This document shows, one piece after another, positions 56,928 to 64,000 of a DNA stretch of 64,000 bases; positions within the stretch are counted from its first letter, which is position 1, and every line of letters begins with the position of its first letter. This DNA comes from Acetobacterium woodii DSM 1030 (GTDB lineage Bacteria; Bacillota; Clostridia; Eubacteriales; Eubacteriaceae): assembly GCF_000247605.1 (NCBI RefSeq), contig NC_016894.1, positions 248,001 to 312,000 on the forward strand, in the 5' to 3' direction. The position numbers and the translations under genes were made by a program. The notes under the pieces are model-generated. The model ran no database searches and was not told the origin of the DNA. It saw only the letters and a list, made by a program, of their open reading frames with translations.

Positions 56928-58634
56928 ATGTATGAGGTACTCTATAGTTTATATTCGGCTGGACTGATAATTTCAATCATCTGCATCATTGGAGTAGCGC
57001 TTCAAAAACCAACTGAAGAGCAAAAAATCATGCTGCTGATTACATTTTTTGCTTTTTTACTTTCGTTGGGATATTGGTTTAATGTTCAATCAAACGCTGT
57101 AGACGCTTCAATAATAGCCTATAAGCTGATGTATCTTGGTGGGAGCAGCCTTTATTTTTTATTCGTGTTATTTTTTGTTCGTTATTATAAAATAAAACCA
57201 CCGCTGTTGCTGTGGGTATTTTGGGGTATCCTTGGGATTGTTTTTGCGGTCGCCATCCTGACAATGGATCACCATCATTGGTTTTACCAAAGTTATTCTT
57301 TTGCTTACGAAGCCGGAGTGCCGATCCTGATTAAAGAATATGGAGCGCTTCATACGGTCTATATAATTATGGAAGCTGCCGTTAGTGTGGGACTGGTGAG
57401 CTTGGTTATTTATCAGAGCATTAAACGAAAAGACAAAGATTCATGGGAGCCGTTTTTATTGTTGATGGTGCCGTTAATTCCGACCCTGATTCATATCGGC
57501 GGCCGTTATTTACAAACACAAATTGACTTGGTATCAATTGGGATTTTGATGTCGGAGATGTTATTAATTATCCTCATTTATCGACTAAAAATTTATGATA
57601 TCAACGATACCGCCAAACAGTTGATCATCGATTCGATGGATGATGCAATTGTGGTAGTTGATCAGCATTATCTATATAAGGAAGCAAATGAACAAGCGAT
57701 CGTTTTGTTTCCGGAATTGGCGAAAGCAAAAAAAGATACGAAGCTGGCGGAGATATCGAACGATTTGGAGCAGACCCTTAAATCAGAAGATCCAAGTTTG
57801 TTTTATCGGGACTGCTGGATCTACGAACCGCGGATTAAAACCATTCACCGGAATAATCAGATCAGAGGTTATGTTATTTGGTATCTCGATGTAACCGAGT
57901 CGGAAAAACGTAAAGCGTTGATTCTCAATTACCAACAGGAGCTGGAAAAAGAAGTACAGGTAAAAACCGCACGGATCGAAGAAATTCAGGAACAGATTAT
58001 TGTCAGTTTTGCCAATATTATTGAAATGCGCGATACCATTACCGGCGAACATGCCCGGCGAACCAGTATTTATGCCGAAAAAGTTGCCACAGTTCTTTAC
58101 CAGAATGGCGATTATCCGGAAATCGTCGACCAACATTTTATCCGCTTACTCCGTTTAGCGGCACCGCTTCACGACGTTGGAAAAATTTTGATTCCCGACA
58201 ATATTTTAAACAAACCGGGAAAATTAACAGAAGATGAATGGGTGCTGATGAAAAAGCATGCTGAAAATGGTCAGGATATTTTAAAAAATGCCTTGTCTAA
58301 AATTCAAGATGTCGATTATTTGAAGATCGTCTGTGAGGTAGCGATGTATCATCATGAACGCTGGATTGGAACGGGTTATCCGGAAGCTTTATCGGGCGAA
58401 GCGATTCCGCTTAGTGCCAGAATCATGGCGATAGCCGATGTTTTTGATGCTTTGACATCGGAACGATCATATAAAGACGTCTACGATTATGATACAGCAT
58501 TTGAAATTATCAAAAAAGAACGGGGCCTTCATTTCGATCCGATTCTGGTGGATGCGTTTTTATCTATCCGCAAAGAGATCGAAGCGATCGCGATAAGCGA
58601 AACACAGGCAGAGCGTAAAGATGAGATAGTTTAA
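56928..58634 (+). CDS. Membrane HD-GYP domain protein (possible c-di-GMP phosphodiesterase) with 7TM sensor and PAS-like region
   Basis: A 568-residue protein. About seven N-terminal helices (1-225) resemble the 7TM sensor region of some histidine kinases; a PAS-like segment (about 230-320) and a short coiled coil (about 325-355) lead to the HD-GYP domain. Metal ligands are visible: H415-D416 in HDVGKILIPD, the later KKHAENG, YHHER and IADVFDAL. GYP is present, but the usual WDGTGYP reads WIGTGYP (I480) and the final RPYK reads RSYK. It may still be active. The ATG at 56928 has AAGG 9 bp upstream; an ATG six codons earlier lies right against its possible site. Confidence 0.88.
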   Translation: MYEVLYSLYSAGLIISIICIIGVALQKPTEEQKIMLLITFFAFLLSLGYWFNVQSNAVDASIIAYKLMYLGGSSLYFLFVLFFVRYYKIKPPLLLWVFWGILGIVFAVAILTMDHHHWFYQSYSFAYEAGVPILIKEYGALHTVYIIMEAAVSVGLVSLVIYQSIKRKDKDSWEPFLLLMVPLIPTLIHIGGRYLQTQIDLVSIGILMSEMLLIILIYRLKIYDINDTAKQLIIDSMDDAIVVVDQHYLYKEANEQAIVLFPELAKAKKDTKLAEISNDLEQTLKSEDPSLFYRDCWIYEPRIKTIHRNNQIRGYVIWYLDVTESEKRKALILNYQQELEKEVQVKTARIEEIQEQIIVSFANIIEMRDTITGEHARRTSIYAEKVATVLYQNGDYPEIVDQHFIRLLRLAAPLHDVGKILIPDNILNKPGKLTEDEWVLMKKHAENGQDILKNALSKIQDVDYLKIVCEVAMYHHERWIGTGYPEALSGEAIPLSARIMAIADVFDALTSERSYKDVYDYDTAFEIIKKERGLHFDPILVDAFLSIRKEIEAIAISETQAERKDEIV

Positions 58635-58647
58635 ACTTAAATACTAG

Positions 58648-58812
58648 GTAATTGCGAAAATGCCGTGAGCGTTGGGCCCAGTTTTGCACGAAACAATTTC
58701 TACACGTTACGGCGGACAGTTCGATGAACTGTTCGCCTACACGTTACAAAATTGTTTGTGAAAACTGCACCCAACGCAACCGTTGTTTGATGTTTTTTAA
58801 TTTCGCAATTAC
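58648..58812. repeat. 165-bp multi-helix palindromic element
   Basis: The ends GTAATTGCGAAA (58648-58659) and TTTCGCAATTAC (58801-58812) are perfect 12-bp inverted repeats. Inside are further paired arms in register: 58669-58676 with 58770-58777 (8 bp), 58680-58685 with 58761-58766 (6 bp), 58687-58698 with 58750-58760 (11 bp, one bulge) and 58711-58722 with 58726-58737 (12 bp, one G-U). The internal loop carries the direct repeat CTACACGTTAC on both sides (58700-58710, 58737-58747). No coding frame. It could be a miniature mobile element or a structured RNA. Confidence 0.85.
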
Positions 58813-58827
58813 TTATATCTTAAATAC

Positions 58828-58867
58828 AAAAAGGAGATCGCCGGATAATCCGGTCGATCTCCTTTTT
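58828..58867. terminator. Bidirectional terminator between HD-GYP and ABC exporter genes
   Basis: An 18-bp stem (58828-58845 with 58849-58867, one bulged base) with a 3-nt loop, A-rich and T-rich at the ends, between convergent genes. It is separate from the 165-bp element that ends 15 bp before it. Confidence 0.9.
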
Positions 58868-58901
58868 AGAAAGAGCAGTTTCATTGCCACGGTGGGATGC
58901 A

Positions 58902-60830
58902 TTAATTGAGGTTAGGAATTAAATCTTCTAAATCCTGGATTAACTCATTTTCCAGATCTTCTTCTTCAGCTTTTTCAAACTGAGAATTATAAAGTTTTGA
59001 GTAAAAACCGTCGGCGGCCAATAAGTTATCATGGTTACCTTGTTCAACGATATCGCCTTCATTCATAACCAGAATGAGATCGGCATTTTTGATCGTTGAT
59101 AAGCGATGGGCAATGACAAAGCTGGTTCGGCCTTCCATCAGATTGTCCATGGCTTTTTGAATCAGAACTTCGGTACGGGTATCGACAGAACTGGTGGCTT
59201 CATCCAAAATTAATACTTTGGGATCGGCCAGAATAGCCCTTGCGATGGTCAGTAGCTGTTTTTGCCCTTGCGATACATTGCTGGCTTCTTCATTTAAGAA
59301 CATGTTATAGCCGTCTGGCAGAGTGTGAACAAAATAGTCCACCTGGGCAGCAACGGCTGCTTTTTCGACTTCTTCATCGCTGGCATCTAAACGGCCATAA
59401 CGGATATTATCACGAATACTGGCGTTATAGAGCCAGGTATCCTGAAGAACCATACCAAAGAAACCACGCAGGTCGCCCCGACTGAAGTCTTTGATATTAT
59501 GACCATCAACTAAGATGGCACCGGATTCGACATCATAAAAACGCATTAACAGTTTGACAATGGTTGTTTTTCCGGCACCCGTTGGTCCAACAATGGCGAT
59601 CTTCTGTCCTTCTTTAATATGGGCGGAGAAGTCTTTAATAATGGTTTTACCAGGGGTGTAACCAAAGCTTACATGATCAAAGTCGACACGACCGGAAACT
59701 TTTGAAAGATCAAAAGCAGTGTTGCTTTCCTCAATCTCTTCAGGTTCATCAAGGAAGGTGAAGACCCGTTCGGCCGCCGCCGTTGTTTGTTGAAGGATGT
59801 TGGAAATGTTGGCGATTTGCATAATCGGCTGGTTGAACTGGCGCACATATTGGATAAAGGCCTGAATATCACCAACGCTGAGGCGACCGTTAACGGCCAG
59901 ATAACCACCCAGAATACAAACGGCCACATAACCAATATTTCCGATAAAGGTCATCATTGGCATCATTAATCCGGATAGGAATTGGGATTTCCAGGCCGAA
60001 CTGTAAAGGGTGTCGTTATAGTGATCAAAGGTGTCAAAAGAAGCCTGTTCACCATTAAAAGCCTTAACAACGTTATGACCGCTGTACATTTCTTCAACAT
60101 GACCATTAATGTGACCCAGGTAGGTTTGCTGTTCACTAAAATGAGGTTGGGACTTTTTAACAATCACGACCACAATGATAAACGAGGTTGGGACAATTAA
60201 AAGTGCCACGATGGTCATTTGCCAGCTGATTGAAAGCATCATCACCAGAATCCCAATAATCGTCGCGATAGAAGTGATAATTTGAGTAATACTTTGGTTT
60301 AAGGTTTGGTTAATGGTTTCAATATCATTCGTCAGAAATGACAACACTTCGCCATAACTGGTTTTATCAAAGTATTTAAACGGCAACCGGTTGATTTTAG
60401 CAAAAATATTACGTCGTAAATCATAGGTTACCTTCATTGATACACCGGTCATGATATAGCCCTGGATATAGGAAAAAATTGAGGAGATGACATAAAGTCC
60501 CAATAAGAAAAGGATAATTTGACCGATATAATTAAAGTCAATCCCTTGGCCATTATTGGCAATCATATTCATAATTCCTTCAAAAAGGGCGGTAGTTGCT
60601 TTTCCCAAAATCTTGGGGCCAACAATCATAAAAATGGTCGAGGCCACAGCAAAGATTAAGACAAAGAATAATCTTAGTTTATAAACGGATAGATACAGCG
60701 CCAGTTTTTTCAGGCTGCCTTTAAAATCCTTGGGTTTTTCACCGGGCATCATTCCGGCTGGGCCCCCTGGCCCCCGACCCATGCCGCCGGGTCGGCGTTT
60801 TGGTGTTTGGATATTTTTTTGATCGCTCAT
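58902..60830 (-). CDS. ABC exporter half-transporter with canonical ATPase
   Basis: A 642-residue type IV exporter half. A Pro/Gly-rich N-terminal stretch (RRPGGMGRGPGGPAGMMPGE) precedes six helices and the ATPase with Walker A GPTGAGKTT, signature VSQGQKQLLTIARA and Walker B VLILDEATSSVD, where the catalytic Glu is kept. It starts at an ATG overlapping the partner's stop by 4 bp, with GGAGGAA upstream. It forms a heterodimer with the preceding gene product. Likely substrates are drugs or lipids. Confidence 0.93.
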   Translation of the reverse strand: MSDQKNIQTPKRRPGGMGRGPGGPAGMMPGEKPKDFKGSLKKLALYLSVYKLRLFFVLIFAVASTIFMIVGPKILGKATTALFEGIMNMIANNGQGIDFNYIGQIILFLLGLYVISSIFSYIQGYIMTGVSMKVTYDLRRNIFAKINRLPFKYFDKTSYGEVLSFLTNDIETINQTLNQSITQIITSIATIIGILVMMLSISWQMTIVALLIVPTSFIIVVVIVKKSQPHFSEQQTYLGHINGHVEEMYSGHNVVKAFNGEQASFDTFDHYNDTLYSSAWKSQFLSGLMMPMMTFIGNIGYVAVCILGGYLAVNGRLSVGDIQAFIQYVRQFNQPIMQIANISNILQQTTAAAERVFTFLDEPEEIEESNTAFDLSKVSGRVDFDHVSFGYTPGKTIIKDFSAHIKEGQKIAIVGPTGAGKTTIVKLLMRFYDVESGAILVDGHNIKDFSRGDLRGFFGMVLQDTWLYNASIRDNIRYGRLDASDEEVEKAAVAAQVDYFVHTLPDGYNMFLNEEASNVSQGQKQLLTIARAILADPKVLILDEATSSVDTRTEVLIQKAMDNLMEGRTSFVIAHRLSTIKNADLILVMNEGDIVEQGNHDNLLAADGFYSKLYNSQFEKAEEEDLENELIQDLEDLIPNLN

Positions 60831-63061
60831 ATGTTTAGTTCCTCCTCTGATAGTTGTGAGGATGCAATTTCCTGGTAGGTAGAACAATTTTTTAATAATT
60901 CATGGTGAGTCCCTTTGCCAACCACCCGGCCATGTTCCAGAACAATGATCTGTTCGGCATGCATAATGGTGTTGATACGCTGGGCGACAATGAGAACGGT
61001 ACTGTTACCAGTGTATTCTTTTAAAGCACGTCGCAGTGCCACATCCGTTTTATAGTCAAGTGCTGAAAAACTATCGTCAAAAATGTAGATGTCCGGTTTT
61101 CGCACCAGCGCTCGGGCAATTGAAAGTCGTTGTTTTTGTCCGCCGGAGACGTTGCTGCCGCCTTGGGCAATCTCCCGTTCAAAACCTTCCGGGCTGCTGT
61201 TAATAAATTCGGTTGCCTGAGCAACTTGGGACGCTATCGCCAACGCTTCTTCACTGGCATCTTTATCTCCGTAACGTAAGTTGGAAGCAATCGTACCGGA
61301 AAAGAGGACGCCCTTTTGAGGGATATAACCAATTTTTTCACGTAGATCATGTTGGGTCACTTGGCGGATATCAATGCCGTCAACTAACACAGCACCGGAG
61401 GTGACATCAAAAAAACGGGGAATTAAATTGATCAGGGTTGATTTACCGGAACCGGTAGAACCGATAAAAGCCGTTGTTTCTCCGGGGTTGGCGCAAAAAC
61501 TGATATCATGAAGGACATCTTCATCAGCACCCTCATAACGGAAGGAAACATGATCAAATGACAAGGTTGTTTGATCATTTTGCGGTAATTTAAGCGGTGT
61601 TTTGGGATCGACAATGCTTGGTTTTACTGCTAATACTTCCTGGATACGATCACCGGAAACAGCGGCCCGGGGAATCATAATAAACATCATTGACATCATC
61701 AGGAAGGAGAAAATAATCTGCATTGTGTATTGCATGAAGGCCATCATATCACCAACTTGCATGGTTGATTCAGCGATGTGATGAGCACCGATCCAGACGA
61801 CCAGTAAGGTGACGGCATTCATAATGAACATCATCGTGGGCATCATAAAGACCATGACGCGGTTCACGAAAAGATTGTTGGCGGTGGTATCTTTATTGGC
61901 AACATCAAAACGATTTTCTTCAAATTTTTGATTGCCGAAGGCCCGAACCACCATTAAACCGGTTAGATTTTCGCGAGTCACCAGATTAAGGCGGTCGACA
62001 AGTTTTTGAATTAATTTAAATCGCGGCATGGCAATCGTGAAAACAGTGATGATGATCGCCAGAATCGCAATCACGGCAACAAGAATAATCCACCCCATCG
62101 ACGTGGTTCGTCGCAAAGCCATAATAATACCACCAATTGCTAGAATCGGTGAGTAGAGTAAAATTCGGATTGCCATAATCAAAAAGGTTTGAATCTGGGT
62201 GATATCATTGGTATTTCGGGTAATTAATGATGCCGTTGAAAACTTATCAAATTCCGTATTCGAAAAACATTGAACCTTCCTAAAAATATCTTTTCGCAAA
62301 CTTTGCGAGATTCCGGCAGCAATTCGGGCGGAGAAAAATCCGACTGCGATCGCAGCTAAGATACTGATTAAGGACAATAATAACATCATGACGCCAATCT
62401 TAATAATATAGCTGTTCTGAATGGCACCAATATCGACACCCAGTTCGGTGTAAAATTGTTTAGTGAATTGGACCGCTGTTTGAACCTGCATCGTTTCCGG
62501 CGTTTGGGCGGCCTGAATCCGAGCGTCATCAAAGGTTGAAGCTGGCAAACGGGTTAACATTGGCAGAAATTCATAAATTTTTGTAAAATCCAAATCGGTG
62601 GTACTTGTGGTCGAACTCGAATTGGCAGAATCGGTATTTAAAGACTGCATATAATTAATAAAAGTCCAGGTGGACTGGCCAAAAATAGGATCAAGGGTGT
62701 CAAATGTTTGTGAATCAGCAGTATTGAGAACATAAATATTTTGGTTTTCTATTTCCGGGAAACGTTTCAACGTCGTTTCATATTGAGGTGCTGAAACGTC
62801 GTTTGAAGTGACCAGCGTATAATTTTCGGAGACCGTGTTTTTTTGATCATCCGTCATAAAGGCGGTCATCAGTGTATAACCATCTTCACTGATCGCTTCT
62901 GGGGTTGCATGTTCAATACCATTTTGCTGAATACCAACATTAACAATATCCGACATATAATTTGGTAAATTCAAATCAGAGATGGCTTGGACAAAAAGCA
63001 ATATCAGTACAGCAAGAAGAACGATAAAATAGGGTTTGAGATAGCGTGCTAGTTTGATCAT
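60827..63061 (-). CDS. ABC exporter half-transporter with large outside loop and degenerate ATPase
   Basis: A 744-residue half-transporter. Between helices one and two there is an outside insertion of about 170 residues (about 45-215) rich in Ser, Thr and Asn, not present in the partner. The ATPase keeps Walker A GSTGSGKST and signature VSGGQKQRLSIARA, but Walker B reads IYIFDDSFSALD, with Asp in place of the catalytic Glu. This asymmetry is typical of heterodimeric exporters with one degenerate ATP site. AAAGGA precedes the ATG. It overlaps the MarR gene by 4 bp. Confidence 0.93.
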   Translation of the reverse strand: MIKLARYLKPYFIVLLAVLILLFVQAISDLNLPNYMSDIVNVGIQQNGIEHATPEAISEDGYTLMTAFMTDDQKNTVSENYTLVTSNDVSAPQYETTLKRFPEIENQNIYVLNTADSQTFDTLDPIFGQSTWTFINYMQSLNTDSANSSSTTSTTDLDFTKIYEFLPMLTRLPASTFDDARIQAAQTPETMQVQTAVQFTKQFYTELGVDIGAIQNSYIIKIGVMMLLLSLISILAAIAVGFFSARIAAGISQSLRKDIFRKVQCFSNTEFDKFSTASLITRNTNDITQIQTFLIMAIRILLYSPILAIGGIIMALRRTTSMGWIILVAVIAILAIIITVFTIAMPRFKLIQKLVDRLNLVTRENLTGLMVVRAFGNQKFEENRFDVANKDTTANNLFVNRVMVFMMPTMMFIMNAVTLLVVWIGAHHIAESTMQVGDMMAFMQYTMQIIFSFLMMSMMFIMIPRAAVSGDRIQEVLAVKPSIVDPKTPLKLPQNDQTTLSFDHVSFRYEGADEDVLHDISFCANPGETTAFIGSTGSGKSTLINLIPRFFDVTSGAVLVDGIDIRQVTQHDLREKIGYIPQKGVLFSGTIASNLRYGDKDASEEALAIASQVAQATEFINSSPEGFEREIAQGGSNVSGGQKQRLSIARALVRKPDIYIFDDSFSALDYKTDVALRRALKEYTGNSTVLIVAQRINTIMHAEQIIVLEHGRVVGKGTHHELLKNCSTYQEIASSQLSEEELNI

Positions 63062-63585
63062 GTAGTTTTCCTTTCTTTTTTGTGTTTTTTTTCTAAGTCA
63101 ATTTGGTCTTTGTCAATCTGATTAAAGGTGTTGGCTAATTTGTCTAATAAAGAAATCAGGGTCTGCGTATCATCTTCGCCTAAAATATCGGCGGCTTCTT
63201 CATAAATTTCAAAAAAAGAATGGGAAACGTCAGCTTCGACTTTTTTACCGGCGGCGGTTAGCGCAACGTAAACCAAACGGCGGTCTGAATGAGAAGCGGT
63301 TCGATAAACAAAACCGCGTTTTTCCAAGGTTGAAATTGTTTGGGAAACGCCGGGCATAGAAATGGAAGAAACACGGCTGATTTCAGAAATTTTAACCCCG
63401 GGAGCAAGTGGGGTATGGTTTAATTCAGTTTCCAGTTTTTGTTCTTCACGCAAATTTTTTAGCGTCGTTAGCATAAAAAATTCATGGGGTTTAAGGTTAT
63501 GGATAAAATTTTTATGAAAACGACCAATGCTGGATTTTTTTATTCGATGAAATGCTTGAAACAGTTCGTGTCCGTGATTATACAA
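63058..63585 (-). CDS. MarR-family transcriptional regulator
   Basis: A 175-residue winged-helix regulator. The recognition-helix region ISMPGVSQTISTLEKRGFV and the wing RTASHSDRRLVYVALTAAGKK are typical. The start is TTG, 7 bp after AAAGGAG. It is the first gene of the exporter operon and probably represses it through the palindromes just upstream until an inducer, perhaps an exported compound, binds. Confidence 0.92.
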   Translation of the reverse strand: MYNHGHELFQAFHRIKKSSIGRFHKNFIHNLKPHEFFMLTTLKNLREEQKLETELNHTPLAPGVKISEISRVSSISMPGVSQTISTLEKRGFVYRTASHSDRRLVYVALTAAGKKVEADVSHSFFEIYEEAADILGEDDTQTLISLLDKLANTFNQIDKDQIDLEKKHKKERKTT

Positions 63586-63603
63586 TTAAAATCTCCTTTC
63601 GCA

Positions 63604-63642
63604 AGTTAATAATTAACTAACATAATTGTTAATTTACTTAAC
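63604..63642 (-). promoter_or_regulatory. Probable MarR operators
   Basis: A perfect palindrome AGTTAATAATTAACT (63604-63618) and a second, shorter one with arms GTTAA (63628-63632) and TTAAC (63638-63642) lie directly upstream of the MarR gene, in its leader. AT-rich GTTAAT/ATTAAC dyads are common MarR-type sites. Binding is inferred. Confidence 0.55.
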
Positions 63643-63648
63643 TACTAT

Positions 63649-63676
63649 AGTATAATCAAAAATTAATTAGATGCAA
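63649..63676 (-). promoter_or_regulatory. Promoter of the MarR-exporter operon
   Basis: On the minus strand TATACT (63654-63649) with a weak -35 TTGCAT (63676-63671) at 16-bp spacing. Transcription would start just before the palindromes, so a bound regulator would block it. Confidence 0.4.
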
Positions 63677-63715
63677 GTAAAAAATTAAATGTAAACCAAC
63701 AGCAAGATATATTTA

Positions 63716-63724
63716 TGTTATAAT
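63716..63724 (+). promoter_or_regulatory. Extended -10 promoter of the azlC-like gene
   Basis: TGTTATAAT, consensus -10 with TGn, lies 50 bp before the ATG at 63774. It is divergent from the MarR operon promoter. Confidence 0.5.
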
Positions 63725-63773
63725 AGCTTCTGTAACTTAAGAGAAATTAAGAATGAGGAGTAAGCAAAACGAA

Positions 63774-64000
63774 ATGACAAAGACAAAAGAAACTTTTCAA
63801 TATGCATTTATTCAAACATTGCCAGTTTTATTTGGTTATGTTTTTATGGGGATTGCCTTTGGCATCCTTTTACAAAAAGCTGGGTATCATTTTATCTGGG
63901 CCTTTTTTATCAGTCTGATTATTTACGCCGGTTCAATGCAATTTGTATTAATTGGGTTGTTGGGTGGCGGAATGGGTTTTTTATCACTGATTATTTTAAC
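63774..64000 (+). CDS. azlC: AzlC-family branched-chain amino acid exporter subunit, 3' end outside window
   Basis: The first 75 codons are present. The translation (QTLPVLFGYVFMGIAFGILL, then IIYAGSMQFVLIGLL) matches the N-terminus of AzlC permeases, which with the small AzlD protein export branched-chain amino acids. The ATG at 63774 is used, with GAGGAG 13 bp upstream; an in-frame ATG at 63753 is the alternative. The gene continues beyond the window end. Confidence 0.85.
   Translation, partial: MTKTKETFQYAFIQTLPVLFGYVFMGIAFGILLQKAGYHFIWAFFISLIIYAGSMQFVLIGLLGGGMGFLSLIIL

Overview
The window reads as a chromosomal piece of an anaerobic, low-GC acetogen of the genus Acetobacterium (Eubacteriales). 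The main reason is the first operon: a complete F1Fo ATP synthase in the order atpI-B-E1-E2-E3-F-H-A-G-D-C, with one duplicated V-type-like rotor gene (c1) followed by two copies of an 82-residue Na+-type c subunit whose products are identical. This is the layout known from Acetobacterium woodii. Species assignment is inference. No rRNA, tRNA, transposase, phage gene or CRISPR array was seen.

Layout. 1-7771: sodium-type ATP synthase operon, ended by a strong terminator. 7971-11961: nucleotide-sugar supply (UDP-glucose dehydrogenase family, galU, phosphoglucomutase). 12100-13656 (minus): LytR-CpsA-Psr (LCP) protein with a long serine-rich tail. 13917-17526: dTDP-L-rhamnose pathway (rfbD, rfbA, rfbC, rfbB). 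17742-22077: Wzm/Wzt-type polysaccharide ABC exporter and a large two-domain glycosyltransferase. 22276-27144: two secreted cell-wall hydrolases that share GBS-Bsp-like repeats (amidase + glucosaminidase, and an M23 endopeptidase). 27432-42176: glycan assembly (two GT2 enzymes, a polyprenyl glycosylphosphotransferase, five large polytopic proteins resembling GT-C enzymes, two polyprenyl-phosphate-sugar synthase-like GT2 proteins and a pair of SMR-type small membrane proteins). 42244-43476 (minus): a second LCP protein. The LCP genes flank the locus, so the product is probably a rhamnose-containing glycan that is exported, decorated outside the membrane and ligated to peptidoglycan.

The right third is more mixed: two coiled-coil genes of unknown function (43769-45884), a polar amino acid ABC transporter (46135-48441), an unknown membrane protein, a poly-GlcNAc/cellulose-synthase-like GT2 broken by one in-frame stop codon, a MacAB-type efflux system with its own two-component system, an HD-GYP signalling protein, a heterodimeric ABC exporter with a MarR regulator, and the start of an azlC-like gene cut by the window end.

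Most notable: a 165-bp multi-helix palindromic element at 58648-58812, with two shorter elements bearing similar ends elsewhere in the window; a UDP-glucose dehydrogenase homologue with Asp where the catalytic Cys is expected; the nonsense-interrupted glycosyltransferase; a 13-codon ORF with its own ribosome binding site directly before atpF; an apparent extracytoplasmic glycan-modification module; and an enzyme-less transmembrane domain joined to a coiled-coil tail.
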